A stretch of DNA of 64,000 nucleotides, from NCBI GenBank assembly GCA_964424115.1, contig CAYRHN010000007.1, positions 62,001-126,000 on the forward strand, given 5' to 3'. A model generated the notes under the pieces. It was not told where the DNA came from and did no database searches. It saw only the letters and a program-made list of their open reading frames with translations. The stretch comes from CAYRHN01 sp964424115 (GTDB lineage: Bacteria > Chloroflexota > Anaerolineae > Anaerolineales > Anaerolineaceae). The translations under genes were made by a program, and so were the position numbers. This document shows positions 8,666 through 17,787 of this stretch, in pieces (position 1 is the first letter of the stretch; every line of letters begins with the position of its first letter).

Positions 8666-10390
8666 TTAACTGCGCCGGAAGAACAATCCCAGCAAAAAGA
8701 GCAGCGCCGCCCCTCCAGATACCGCCGCCAGAGTGCGCTCATCCGCCACATACAACTGCACCGCCGCCAGCAAGAAGGCAGCAAAAATGACCGCCACCGC
8801 GGTCCGCCGTTGAGCACTCTCCAAACGGCTCAGTTGCGTCTTTAATTCCGGCGTGCGTACCTCCAGCCGTCCCGATTCCAGGCAATTGATCAATCCCTCG
8901 GTCTTGCGCGGCAGCGCCACCATCACGCGCAAAATAGACAGGATCTCATCCAACCAGAACCGCCAATCGATCCCCCCTTTTTCGCCGTCCCGGTCGGATC
9001 GCACCAGGGTTTCCGCATATGGAACAATACTTTGCCAGATATTGAAATCGGCATCCAATCCGCTGCACATTCCAGAAAGAATCCCCACGCAGCGCCCAAA
9101 CAGGATGATATTCTCCGGCATCTGGATCGGCAGTGCGTAGAACAGCTCGCGGAACTCCTGCGCAAATTCAAGCACCTCTTGCCGGTCCATATTCATCATC
9201 TCAGCCGTGCTCTTACCCCACAGGCGGTTGAAAAGCTCCTGGCTGGCGCGTTCCAGCATGGCCAGGTCGGCTCCGGGCAGCAGCACTCGCATTGTCTGGT
9301 AAGCCCTTATCAGGCGAGGTGCATCCTGGGTGGCCAGTGATATGAATGTCTCGCGCAGCCCGGTGAAGATGTTATTCTCCACCCGGCCGGTCATTCCAAA
9401 ATCAACAAAAGCCAGTTGCCAGGGGACCCGTGAAGCAGCGGACAGACGCCGCACCCGCGCCGCCTGTTCCGGGTTCAACCTTTCCCAACCGGGAGCACCT
9501 TCAGGCAGGGGAACAATGAACAGGTTACCCGGATGCGGATCGGCATGGAAGAAACGGTCCTCAAAAGTTTGTTGAAAATAAGCATCCAGCAGGCGCTGGG
9601 CGGCTTCCGGACGGTTCACCCCGGCCGCCTCCACCGCCTCATAATCGCTGATCTTGATCCCGTGAATATTTTCCAGGGTCAGCACCCGGCGCGTGGTGGC
9701 ATCCCAATATACCCGCGGGACCGAGATCTCCGGCCGCTTCTGGAAATTCGCCGCAAAGATTTCAGCATTCTTACCTTCATTAATATAATCGACCTCTTCC
9801 ATTAAGGATCGGCTGAACTCTTCCATCAAGGCCGGAACGCTGGCGCGTTTACGGATCGGCGGATATTTATCAAACCAGCGCGCCACCACTCGGAAAGCCG
9901 CCAGGTCCACCTGGATGATCTCTTCAATATGCGGTCGCTGCACTTTCACCACCACATCAAGCGTTTCACCGCTGCTGGACACCAGGTGAGCGTGATGCGC
10001 CTGCCCAATCGATGCCGCCGCCAGTGGCTCACGGTCAAAAACCAGGAAGCATTCGCTCAGCGGCCGGCGAAATTCCTCCTCGATCACCTCCTGAATATCC
10101 TCGAATTTTTCCGGAACCACCTCGTCCTGCAGCCCGGCTAATTCGGCGGTAATATAAGACGGTAACACATCCACCCGGGTAGACAGGAACTGTCCTACTT
10201 TGATCATCACCCCTCCCAGACGGATTGCAAGCTTACGGTAGCCGGCTGCTTCGCGACGCATACGGCTTGCGCGTGTTTTCCGAGCATACCAGGCGAAGCC
10301 GATCTTGGATAAAATGATATCCCACCAGATAAAGCGCAGGATAGCCTGCCCAAAAAAGAAGAGGATGCGCAGCGACCGGGAGCGATACAT
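8666..10390 (-). CDS. ABC1/AarF/UbiB-family atypical kinase
   Basis: 574 aa. It shows the UbiB-family marks: KVGQ (residues 64-67), an Ala-rich nucleotide loop AAASIGQ, a lysine in VVVKVQRP, the catalytic HADPHPGN, and a DFG motif (FVDFGMTG). Two hydrophobic segments at the C-terminus (about 528-570) anchor it in the membrane. Family members are ATPases or kinase-like proteins involved in quinone and isoprenoid lipid homeostasis; the exact partner is unknown. The gene has a TATAAT only 7 bases upstream of its ATG, so the mRNA may be leaderless. Confidence 0.9.
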   Translation of the reverse strand: MYRSRSLRILFFFGQAILRFIWWDIILSKIGFAWYARKTRASRMRREAAGYRKLAIRLGGVMIKVGQFLSTRVDVLPSYITAELAGLQDEVVPEKFEDIQEVIEEEFRRPLSECFLVFDREPLAAASIGQAHHAHLVSSSGETLDVVVKVQRPHIEEIIQVDLAAFRVVARWFDKYPPIRKRASVPALMEEFSRSLMEEVDYINEGKNAEIFAANFQKRPEISVPRVYWDATTRRVLTLENIHGIKISDYEAVEAAGVNRPEAAQRLLDAYFQQTFEDRFFHADPHPGNLFIVPLPEGAPGWERLNPEQAARVRRLSAASRVPWQLAFVDFGMTGRVENNIFTGLRETFISLATQDAPRLIRAYQTMRVLLPGADLAMLERASQELFNRLWGKSTAEMMNMDRQEVLEFAQEFRELFYALPIQMPENIILFGRCVGILSGMCSGLDADFNIWQSIVPYAETLVRSDRDGEKGGIDWRFWLDEILSILRVMVALPRKTEGLINCLESGRLEVRTPELKTQLSRLESAQRRTAVAVIFAAFLLAAVQLYVADERTLAAVSGGAALLFLLGLFFRRS

Positions 10391-10397
10391 ACTTGGA

Positions 10398-10403
10398 ATT
10401 ATA
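10398..10403 (-). promoter_or_regulatory. -10 TATAAT seven bases upstream of ubiB-like ATG
   Basis: On the minus strand TATAAT occupies 10403-10398, followed by seven bases and then ATG at 10390. That spacing would put the transcription start at or next to the A of ATG. No Shine-Dalgarno sequence fits in between. Confidence 0.6.
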
Positions 10404-10428
10404 GCGCATAAAAGAGGAGAATATCTGC

Positions 10429-10458
10429 TTGTCCTTTCTTCCCTGAACAGGATATAAT
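10429..10458 (+). promoter_or_regulatory. Promoter: TTGTCC, 18 bp, TATAAT
   Basis: A -35 TTGTCC (10429-10434) and -10 TATAAT (10453-10458) upstream of the cNMP-binding histidine kinase. The predicted leader is about 75 bases. It diverges from the ubiB-like promoter. Confidence 0.6.
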
Positions 10459-10539
10459 CTACGCAGTGATGTTTTTTTTGTAGTACACCCTATCCCCCAG
10501 CTTTGGTGAATGATTCTTTTACACAAGGAACCCAGGAGC

Positions 10540-11706
10540 ATGAGCGATAATATTAATATTTCTCCCCTTGAGGTGCTGGATCGTGCTTTCCCTGGCATTG
10601 GTAGACAGGATGCCAATGAATTGATCTCCAATGGCAAGGTATGCGATTATCCAGCCGGTGCCGTCCTCTGCCGTGAGGGCGCTTTTGAGACCACCTTCTA
10701 CATCCTGCTGAAGGGGGAAGTGGTGGTAACAAAATGGATCAATGATGCCGAGGAGCGCATCCTCAAACGCCTGGGGGCAGGAGATTTTTTTGGCGAAATG
10801 GCCATCATCAACAACGCTCCCCGCGCCGCCACGGTCAGCGCCACCACCCCCACCTCCGTATTGGAGATCACCAAAGATACCTTCGATAAATTCCTGCGCG
10901 CCAATTCGAACGCTTCCATCGCAGTGGTGCGCGAGGTCAGCCGCCGCTTACGCGAAAATGACCAGATGGCCATCGAAGATCTGCGTTTCAAAGCTAAGGA
11001 ACTGGCCGATGCCTACCAGCAGTTGGCTGAACAGGATTATGCCCGCCGTGAATTCCTTACCACCATCGCCCACGAGCTGCGCACCCCGCTCATGGCTGCC
11101 AACGGTTTCACCCAGATCATGCGCATGGGGCTGCTGCACGGCGACTCGCTCAACGAAGCCCTGGACACCGTCCAGCGCAATCTCCAGGCCATCATCACCC
11201 TCATCAACGATCTGCTTTTCCTGCAAGAGATGGAATTGATCCTCCCTGAATTTCAAAAAGTGGACCTCGGCGCCGTGGTTGCTGCAGCGGTGGAAGATCA
11301 GCGTGAGCGCGCCCGCCAGAATCGTGTCGGTCTGAACCTGGTCATCAATCCCGGCCTGCCGATGGTGATGTGCGATGCCAAATCCATTGCCCGGGCGGTA
11401 GGCTGCCTGCTGGACAACGCCATTAAATTCTCGCCGGACGGCGGAGAAGTGCTTGTTGAAACCGGCCAAAAGGGCAAACAAGTCTATATCAAGATTGTTG
11501 ACCACGGTGTGGGCATTCCCCCGGAAGTCATGCCGCGTATCTTTGACCGGTATTTCCACATGGACAAGATCGGTAACCACCTTTTCCGCGGCATCGGCCT
11601 GGGACTTTCCATTGCCCGCCAGGTTATTGTACAGCACAAGGGCGAGATCACGGTGGATAGTGAATTTGGATCTGGTTCCACTTTTACCATTTGGCTGAAC
11701 AAATAA
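10540..11706 (+). CDS. Histidine kinase with N-terminal cyclic-nucleotide-binding domain
   Basis: 388 aa, soluble. Residues about 10-135 form a cNMP-binding domain (LKGEVVVTKW; GAGDFFGEMAIINNAPRAAT, the phosphate-binding cassette). A short coiled coil follows, then HisKA with phospho-His178 (IAHELRTPL) and HATPase_c with the N box (LLDNAIKFSPDGG), G1 (DHGVGIP) and G2 (GIGLGLSIA). The ATG at 10540 was chosen over 10510 because AAGGA lies about 11 bases upstream and the CAP-ED domain starts shortly after. Given the sensor cyclase at 2.9-5.2 kb, a cAMP/cGMP input is plausible. No response regulator is adjacent, so its partner is elsewhere. Confidence 0.9.
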   Translation: MSDNINISPLEVLDRAFPGIGRQDANELISNGKVCDYPAGAVLCREGAFETTFYILLKGEVVVTKWINDAEERILKRLGAGDFFGEMAIINNAPRAATVSATTPTSVLEITKDTFDKFLRANSNASIAVVREVSRRLRENDQMAIEDLRFKAKELADAYQQLAEQDYARREFLTTIAHELRTPLMAANGFTQIMRMGLLHGDSLNEALDTVQRNLQAIITLINDLLFLQEMELILPEFQKVDLGAVVAAAVEDQRERARQNRVGLNLVINPGLPMVMCDAKSIARAVGCLLDNAIKFSPDGGEVLVETGQKGKQVYIKIVDHGVGIPPEVMPRIFDRYFHMDKIGNHLFRGIGLGLSIARQVIVQHKGEITVDSEFGSGSTFTIWLNK

Positions 11707-11741
11707 TCCGGCCTTTTTATAGAACCTGATTAACCCCCTTC

Positions 11742-11774
11742 ACCCGCTTCCAAGATTTTTGGAAGCGGGTTTTT
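11742..11774 (+). terminator. Rho-independent terminator
   Basis: A perfect 12-bp stem (ACCCGCTTCCAA / TTGGAAGCGGGT) with a 5-base loop, followed by TTTTT, 36 bases after the histidine kinase stop. It has no T-run on the minus strand, so it serves only the + strand gene. The rest of the gap to ftsZ (11775-11878) holds short imperfect repeats of a GTCAGCAGTCA/CTGACATCTGACTTC type and no gene. Confidence 0.9.
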
Positions 11775-11878
11775 GAGGGGGGAGGAAACGGGCAAAACAG
11801 GAGCCGGCAGTCAGCAGTCAACCATCAGGATTCCCAGTAGGGTATTCTGATCTCTGACATCTGACTTCCGACAACGAT

Positions 11879-13063
11879 CTATCGCTTATCGCGGTTGCGC
11901 AGGAAGGCCGGGATATCCAGGTCTTCGGTCTTGTACACGCGCGGCTCGAAGGAGATCGGGGTAGGCGCACCAACGCTTGTGTCGCCGCCAGGATTGGAAC
12001 CAGGGCGCTGCCGGGGAGCAGGTTGAGGCTGCTCGGCGAAGTTGCGCGTCTGGGCGGTGTCTGGGCGAGGCGCCGGGCGTTCCAGCGAGATCGGGCGCGA
12101 TACATTGGCTGCGCGGTCGAAACCGGTAGCGATGACTGTGATGTGGATCTCGTCGGTCAGTTCGGGGTCCACCACCGCACCGAAGATCAGGTTCACATCC
12201 GGATGCGCGGTTTCCTTGATGATCGCGGCGGCCTGGTTGACCTCGAAGAGGGTCAGGTTCGGTCCACCGGTCACATTGAACAGAATGCCGCGGGCGCCGT
12301 CAATGGTGATGTCCAGCAGTTGGCTGGAAATAGCCATCTCCGCCGCCATGCGCGCGCGGTCCTCGCCGGAGGCTTTACCCACTGCCATCAGCGCAGCGCC
12401 GCCTTCCGACATGATCGTGCGCACATCGGCGAAGTCCAGATTGATCAGGCCGGGGACGGTGATCAATTCCGAAATGCCCTGGATGCCCTGGCGCAGCACA
12501 TCGTCTGCCATACGGAAAGCATCCTGCAGGCCGGCACGCTTATCCACAATCTGCAAAAGGCGGTCGTTAGGAATGACGATCAAGGTATCGGCATGTTCCT
12601 TCAACTTCGCCATCCCACCCTCCGCGGATTGCGCGCGGCGCGGGCCTTCAAAGGTGAAGGGACGCGTGACCACGCCAATCGTCAGAGCGCCGACTTCCTT
12701 GGCGATCTGCGCCACGATCGGCACAGCCCCGGTTCCGGTGCCGCCGCCCAAACCGGCCGTGACGAATACCATGTCGCTGCCGCGCAGGACTTCGTAAAGC
12801 TCTTCCGCCGATTCCTCGGCAGCCTTGCGTCCGATTTCCGGGTTCCCGCCGGCGCCCAACCCGCGCGTCACCTTGTCGCCAATGCGTACGCGCGTGGGGG
12901 CTTTGGAAAGCAGCAATGCCTGGGCATCCGTGTTCACCGTGATGAACTCAATGCCTTGCAGGCCTTCGTCAATCATACGATTGACGGCATTACAACCTCC
13001 GCCGCCGACACCAATGACCTTGATGCGAGCAAAAGATTCGGGTTGCGGATTAAATTGGTCCAT
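11879..13063 (-). CDS. ftsZ: Cell division GTPase FtsZ
   Basis: 394 aa, usual length. The tubulin signature GGGTGTGA is present, with the N-terminal nucleotide motif IKVIGVGGGGCNAVNRM and the T7 loop NLDFADVRTIM. A variable linker of about 60 residues leads to the conserved C-terminal peptide DIPAFLRNRDKR, which binds FtsA and other partners. It polymerises into the Z ring. A strong AGGAGG lies just upstream of the ATG. It is the last gene of the dcw cluster; no clear terminator follows on this strand. Confidence 0.98.
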   Translation of the reverse strand: MDQFNPQPESFARIKVIGVGGGGCNAVNRMIDEGLQGIEFITVNTDAQALLLSKAPTRVRIGDKVTRGLGAGGNPEIGRKAAEESAEELYEVLRGSDMVFVTAGLGGGTGTGAVPIVAQIAKEVGALTIGVVTRPFTFEGPRRAQSAEGGMAKLKEHADTLIVIPNDRLLQIVDKRAGLQDAFRMADDVLRQGIQGISELITVPGLINLDFADVRTIMSEGGAALMAVGKASGEDRARMAAEMAISSQLLDITIDGARGILFNVTGGPNLTLFEVNQAAAIIKETAHPDVNLIFGAVVDPELTDEIHITVIATGFDRAANVSRPISLERPAPRPDTAQTRNFAEQPQPAPRQRPGSNPGGDTSVGAPTPISFEPRVYKTEDLDIPAFLRNRDKR

Positions 13064-13160
13064 CGTTTCCTCCTCAAAAAGTGTTTCTAAGTAGTACGTA
13101 GTTGGTAAAAAGGTTCTGGTAAGTCATTCGCCAAACTTTACTCGAAAAACAGTGGGGGAC

Positions 13161-14393
13161 TCATTCGCCCGGTAACAAACGCTTGAATAGTTCTCGTAAG
13201 CCACCTAGTTTGTTACCTCCTTTCTTGGGCTTTCCCTTTCCGGGAGCCAATGTTTCGTCCATCAACATCGCCCAATACAATAAACCCACACTGGTGGAAT
13301 ATGCCGGGGAGTGTAACTGGTCCACCAGGCCGATCAGGTTTTCCGGTTGCGCCAGGCGCACCGGCAATCCCATCACCCGGCTGGCCAGGCTGCGAATTCC
13401 CGGCAACTTGCTGCTGCCGCCGGTCAATACAACGCCTGCCGGCAGCAGTCCATCGTAACCGGAGCGCTTGATCTCTTGCATCACCAGGTCAAAGATCTCC
13501 TCGACCCGCGCTTCGATAATATGGGCAACATCGCGCCGGCTGATCTGGGTCGGTGCTTCCTCCCCAAATGGCCGCACGGTGACCACATCGTCAGGATTGA
13601 CATCCGATTCGATCGCATGCCCAGACTGTATCTTGATCTCCTCAGCCTGCGCGATTGGCAGGCGCAGCCCCAGCGCAATATCGGAAGTCAGGTGGTTCCC
13701 ACCCACTGCCAGGACCATCGTGTGCCACACATCCCCGTCAATGTAGATCGCCAGGTCGGTGGTTCCGCCGCCAATATCACACACCGCCACGCCCATGTTG
13801 CGTTCCGTATCGGTCAACACCACCTCGGCCGAGGCCAGCGGGTTCAGCACAAACTGGGTGACTTCCAACCCGGCTGCCTCCACGCACTGGCGCAAATTCT
13901 CAACTGTGGACGCCGAGGCAGTGATGATATGCGCCTCCACTTCCAACCGGTAGCCATGCATTCCCACCGGTGTGCGGATGCCATCCTGTCCGTCAATCGT
14001 AAATCCACGTTGGATAATGTGAATGATCTCGCGATTGTGCGGGATTGCCACCGCCTGGGCTGCTTCCAATGCTCGCTCCACATCCTCCAACTCAATCTGC
14101 CGCCCAGAGATCGCCACCACCCCTCGGCTGTTCACCGAAGAAACGTGCGAACCGGCCAGGCTGACCAGCGCCGAAGCAACCTCCAGCCCTGCAGTGCGCT
14201 GCGCTTTTTCCACCGAACGGGTGATCGCTTGCGACGCAGCAGCCAGGTCCACGATCGTGCCTTTGCGGATACCCTGCGAAGGCTCAATCCCCACCCCCAA
14301 GATGCGCAGGTCGCGATCGTTCTCCACCCGCGCGATCAAGGTGCAAACCTTGGTAGTGCCTATATCGATACCGACAACAATTGGATCTTCCAT
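13161..14393 (-). CDS. ftsA: Cell division protein FtsA
   Basis: 410 aa, actin-like ATPase. Seen are phosphate 1 (VGIDIGTTKVCTLIA), the 1C subdomain (ALVSLAGSHVSS), phosphate 2 (CDIGGGTTDLAIY), the adenosine motif (LTGGSSKLPG), and a C-terminal amphipathic helix (LRELFKRLLPG) that should dock it to the membrane. It tethers FtsZ. I prefer the ATG at 14393 (MEDPIVVG) because it follows directly on the ftsQ stop and has GGAG upstream. A longer start at 14414 would overlap ftsQ by 17 bases. Confidence 0.95.
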   Translation of the reverse strand: MEDPIVVGIDIGTTKVCTLIARVENDRDLRILGVGIEPSQGIRKGTIVDLAAASQAITRSVEKAQRTAGLEVASALVSLAGSHVSSVNSRGVVAISGRQIELEDVERALEAAQAVAIPHNREIIHIIQRGFTIDGQDGIRTPVGMHGYRLEVEAHIITASASTVENLRQCVEAAGLEVTQFVLNPLASAEVVLTDTERNMGVAVCDIGGGTTDLAIYIDGDVWHTMVLAVGGNHLTSDIALGLRLPIAQAEEIKIQSGHAIESDVNPDDVVTVRPFGEEAPTQISRRDVAHIIEARVEEIFDLVMQEIKRSGYDGLLPAGVVLTGGSSKLPGIRSLASRVMGLPVRLAQPENLIGLVDQLHSPAYSTSVGLLYWAMLMDETLAPGKGKPKKGGNKLGGLRELFKRLLPGE

Positions 14394-14397
14394 AGAG

Positions 14398-15468
14398 CTA
14401 CTGCTCCGTATCATCCCCTTGCGGGGCGCGATAGAAAGGTGCGTGCAAATGTGCCACGCTGATCATAGTAGGCTGAATGCCTTGCTGAGCCAACTGATTG
14501 ATAATTGCCTGATACATATCCAGCTTAAGGTTCAAGTCTTGCAGGTTCTTGCCAAAATAGACATCCCATCCCCGCGGGTCGTGCCAACCAAAACCATTTT
14601 CCCCATCATAAAGGAGGGGAGAGTCAGCCGGTTTTTGAAGAGTCAGGTTGGCAGCCGCCATCAGCACATTCGTGTCCACGCGTTGGATCGCGGGATCATA
14701 ATTCAACTGCGAGCTGCTCAGGGTTTGATTCAACACCTCGGTCGCCTTCTTTACGTCCAGCGGCGCATCCTCAAGCATGACCATCGGTGGGGGCACATTG
14801 GCCGTTACCGAAATTCCCAGGGTCGCTGCTCCGCGCGGCGGGAAAACCACACCTTCGGTATCGATCCAGTAAACCGCATCCCCATTCTTCCATTCGAAAA
14901 CTGGCGGGCGTTCCACCACATCCAGGGTAACCTGGTTGGGCAAGCCAATGGAGACCTGGATGGAAGAAAGCTCCGGGAAGGCCTGAGCCAGTTCGCGGGT
15001 CAGCGAATTTGTGTCCAGGCTGAAGACCGACTTGCCGCTGATATCCATCACCGCCATCAGGTCCGCCGGCTGCAAACGCTGCGCTCCATTGACAGTCAGG
15101 GTGTCCACCCGGAAAGCATCCGAGCTGGTCAACACGATCACTGCCGCCAGGAAAGCCACCACCAGGATAGCGGAAAGGGTTTGCCAACCCGGTCGCACCA
15201 TCGGCACCCCTGGCAGAACGATCTGGGCTCCGTCCGAACTGAGCGCAATAGAGAATTTGCGGCGAGCCTTGCTCTTAGCGCGCTTCATCAGCGGCTGGGC
15301 GTAGAATCCAGGTGTGATCGGCACGCTGCGCCGTACTACCGGATTGGTCACCTGGCGGGTAGCCGCGCTGACTCGCGCCTGGCTGTGCACAGTGCGCCGT
15401 TCGCGTACCTGTGAGGAACGCGGAGCGGATGATGGAGAGGTTTTCGATAAGGGTCGGATAAGTTTCAT
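14398..15468 (-). CDS. ftsQ: Cell division protein FtsQ/DivIB
   Basis: 356 aa: a basic cytoplasmic tail of about 100 residues, one transmembrane segment (TLSAILVVAFLAAVIVLTS), a POTRA domain (FRVDTLTVNGAQRLQPADL), and an FtsQ/DivIB beta domain (VERPPVFEWKNGDAVYWID). It scaffolds the FtsB/FtsL divisome subcomplex. AGAGGT lies five bases before the ATG at 15468, which decides the start; longer starts run into ddl. It sits between ddl and ftsA, the common order. Confidence 0.9.
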   Translation of the reverse strand: MKLIRPLSKTSPSSAPRSSQVRERRTVHSQARVSAATRQVTNPVVRRSVPITPGFYAQPLMKRAKSKARRKFSIALSSDGAQIVLPGVPMVRPGWQTLSAILVVAFLAAVIVLTSSDAFRVDTLTVNGAQRLQPADLMAVMDISGKSVFSLDTNSLTRELAQAFPELSSIQVSIGLPNQVTLDVVERPPVFEWKNGDAVYWIDTEGVVFPPRGAATLGISVTANVPPPMVMLEDAPLDVKKATEVLNQTLSSSQLNYDPAIQRVDTNVLMAAANLTLQKPADSPLLYDGENGFGWHDPRGWDVYFGKNLQDLNLKLDMYQAIINQLAQQGIQPTMISVAHLHAPFYRAPQGDDTEQ

Positions 15469-15481
15469 AGCAACCTCTAAA

Positions 15482-16600
15482 TTAGCCTTGTCCTGGAGCT
15501 TCATATTGCCGCTCGGTACGGTCCCGGTCGGCTTTGCGCTGCAAAGCCAGGTTGATCAGTTCATCCACCAGGCCCGCATAGCTCAACCCGCTGGCCTGCC
15601 ACAACTTCGGATACATGCTGATCTGAGTGAAACCGGGAATGGTATTGATCTCGTTCACATAAGCCTTGCCGTTATCTTTATCCAACAGAAAATCCACCCG
15701 CGCCATGCCAGCGCCGTCAATGGCAATAAACGTGCGCAGCGCCAGGTTCATCACCTCACTCATTTGCTGTTCATTCAGGCGGGCGGGAATGATCAATTCC
15801 GAGAGATTATCGACGTATTTTGCCCGGTAGGTGTAAAAATCGTCTGATGGGCGGATTTCACCGGGGATGGAGGCCCGCGGGCGGTCGTTGCCGAGCACAC
15901 TTACCTCGATCTCACGCGCCGAAATGCCCCGCTCCACCAGGATGCGCCGGTCATAACGCGCCGCCTCCATCAACCCCTCCAACAGGTCCGAGCGTGAACG
16001 GCATTTGGTAATGCCCACCGAAGAACCCAGGTTGGCTGGCTTGATGAACAGGGGATACGGCGCCACCTTCTCACAGCGTGCGATCACTGCATCGAGATCC
16101 TCATTCAGATCGGTGCGCGAGAATACTGCCCAATCCAATACCGGAATGTTGTTGGCCTTCATCACATCCTTGAAGAGCGCCTTATCCATGCCCACCGCTG
16201 AGCCGAGCACCCCCGCCCCCACATAAGCCACGTCTGTCAGCTCCAACAGACCCTGCAGGGTGCCGTCTTCGCCAAATGTACCGTGCAGCACCGGGAAGAC
16301 CACATCCAGGCGCGTCACAGGGTTCAACTTCTCACCGTCGATGGCATACAGAGTGTTGTCTCCGGCATTCGGCAGCAGCGCCGCCCGGCGGGCATGAGCC
16401 AGGCTCCCCGTGCTCAGATCATCCAGGATATGATCGCCAATCACCCATTCGCCGGTATGTGTGATCCCAATTGGCAGCACGTCATACTTGGCCGGGTCCA
16501 GCACAGATAGCACCGACCGCGCCGAGTAGAGCGAAACCTCATGCTCACCGGAACGTCCGCCAAAAAGAACACCCACTACCAGACGAGATTCTTCAACCAT
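15482..16600 (-). CDS. ddl: D-alanine--D-alanine ligase
   Basis: 372 aa ATP-grasp enzyme that joins two D-Ala for the peptidoglycan stem peptide. The N-terminal LFGGRSGEHEVSLYSA contains the conserved substrate-binding Glu/Ser. The ATP-grasp lysine loop is FIKPANLGSSVGI, and the Mg-binding end is RVDFLLDKDNGKAYVNEINT followed by PGFTQISMYPKLW. The length fits the longer DdlA-like subtype. It lies between murB and ftsQ, five bases after the murB stop. Confidence 0.95.
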   Translation of the reverse strand: MVEESRLVVGVLFGGRSGEHEVSLYSARSVLSVLDPAKYDVLPIGITHTGEWVIGDHILDDLSTGSLAHARRAALLPNAGDNTLYAIDGEKLNPVTRLDVVFPVLHGTFGEDGTLQGLLELTDVAYVGAGVLGSAVGMDKALFKDVMKANNIPVLDWAVFSRTDLNEDLDAVIARCEKVAPYPLFIKPANLGSSVGITKCRSRSDLLEGLMEAARYDRRILVERGISAREIEVSVLGNDRPRASIPGEIRPSDDFYTYRAKYVDNLSELIIPARLNEQQMSEVMNLALRTFIAIDGAGMARVDFLLDKDNGKAYVNEINTIPGFTQISMYPKLWQASGLSYAGLVDELINLALQRKADRDRTERQYEAPGQG

Positions 16601-16604
16601 TTGG

Positions 16605-17579
16605 TTACTTCCTGCTCCTTGCAGATTTGCCTTTCGCAGAATGCCACTTGCCCATCAGTTCGATCTCTAGTTCCAATTGTACGCCAAATTTTTCCTTCAC
16701 CGTTTCGCGTGCCAGTTCGATCAATTGCCAAAAATCGTTGGCAGTGGCCCTGGGATGGGCCGGGTCTTGCTCCAGGCTGGCGTTAATGAAGAAGTTGGCA
16801 TGCACCGGGCTGATCTGTGCTCCACCGATTTGTGTGCCTTTCAATCCGGCGGCCTCGATCAAGCGCCCGGCATAATCGCCAGGGGGGTTTTTAAAGGTCG
16901 ATCCCATTGTGGCACCAGGGGGTTGGGTGGCACGCCGTTTTTCAACATTCGCGTTCATGCGCGCCTTCACCGTTTCCGGAGTGCTCTGTTCCAGCTTCAG
17001 GCGCGCCGCCAACAAAAGGGGCTTGTCCGCTTGCTGTTTGATCACACTGGTGCGATATGCGTAACCCATTTGCTCCACCGTCCACGATTGCTTCCCATGA
17101 ATCGGATGCAAGATTTCTGCCAGGATCAAATTTCCTGCCATATCGCCGCCAAAGGCGCCCGCGTTATTCACCACAGCCCCACCCAGCGTGCCGGGAATGG
17201 CCGCCGCCCACTCCAAACCAGAAAGGCCGCGCACCGCCACCTGGCGCGCCAGCGCGCTCAGGTTGGCCCCGGATTCCGCGTACACTGTGGGGGGCGTAGA
17301 ACGCGCGTCAATGCGTACATTGCGTGCCCGGTTGAGCAGGATCACTCCGTCGTAACCTTCATCACTCACCAGAAGATTGGATCCGCTGCCCAGCACCCGG
17401 AACGGCACACCCATCTGCCACAAGCGAGAGGCAAAATCCTCCAGCTCGTGCAGATGATTGGCTGCCAGGAATGCGCGCGCCGGCCCGCCCACTCGCGCCG
17501 TGACGTAATTGGATAACATCACGTTCTCGTGAAGGCGTTCGCCAAAGGCTGCTCGCAGAGCTTTTAGATCCATACTCAT
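16605..17579 (-). CDS. murB: UDP-N-acetylenolpyruvoylglucosamine reductase MurB
   Basis: 324 aa FAD enzyme that reduces UDP-GlcNAc-enolpyruvate to UDP-MurNAc. The FAD-binding motifs VLGSGSNLLVSDEGYDGVI and AAIPGTLGGAVVNNAGAFG are present. The catalytic serine is in MGSTFKNPPGDYAGRLIEAA, and the shorter C-terminus marks a type II MurB. The ATG at 17579 was chosen because AGGA lies about nine bases upstream; a TTG at 17585 is also in frame. No murA is in this window. Confidence 0.95.
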   Translation of the reverse strand: MSMDLKALRAAFGERLHENVMLSNYVTARVGGPARAFLAANHLHELEDFASRLWQMGVPFRVLGSGSNLLVSDEGYDGVILLNRARNVRIDARSTPPTVYAESGANLSALARQVAVRGLSGLEWAAAIPGTLGGAVVNNAGAFGGDMAGNLILAEILHPIHGKQSWTVEQMGYAYRTSVIKQQADKPLLLAARLKLEQSTPETVKARMNANVEKRRATQPPGATMGSTFKNPPGDYAGRLIEAAGLKGTQIGGAQISPVHANFFINASLEQDPAHPRATANDFWQLIELARETVKEKFGVQLELEIELMGKWHSAKGKSARSRK

Positions 17580-17588
17580 CCGCAAATC

Positions 17589-17786
17589 CTAATACTTCTT
17601 AAAAAAATCGATCAATTTTCCCACCGCGCGTTGGCGCTGTTCGGGATCATTGCCAGTCTGATCGGGCGGAAATTCGCCTTCGATCGGTTGGCGGGCCGAA
17701 GAAACCGGCACCAACCTTAGCTTGCTGGAAAAGGCCAGCTCAGACTCAAAGGTATGTTCGGCGGATTTCAATTTCGGTTTGTTCAT
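17589..17786 (-). CDS. 65-aa ORF between murC and murB, unknown function
   Basis: A short, charged soluble protein starting MNKPKLKSAEHTFESELAF and ending VGKLIDFFKKY. It starts right after the murC stop with AAGGAG before its ATG and ends nine bases before murB, so it is well placed to be translated in the operon. The N-terminus is basic, the middle Pro/Gly-rich, and the C-terminus an amphipathic basic helix that could touch a membrane. I do not recognise it. The strong ribosome binding site and tight packing argue that it is a real gene. Confidence 0.6.
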   Translation of the reverse strand: MNKPKLKSAEHTFESELAFSSKLRLVPVSSARQPIEGEFPPDQTGNDPEQRQRAVGKLIDFFKKY

Positions 17787-17787
17787 C

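Noticed and set aside
11775..11878. Short imperfect repeats after ftsZ as a terminator or attachment site
   Set aside because: No stable stem with a T-run on the ftsZ strand and no tRNA or integrase nearby.
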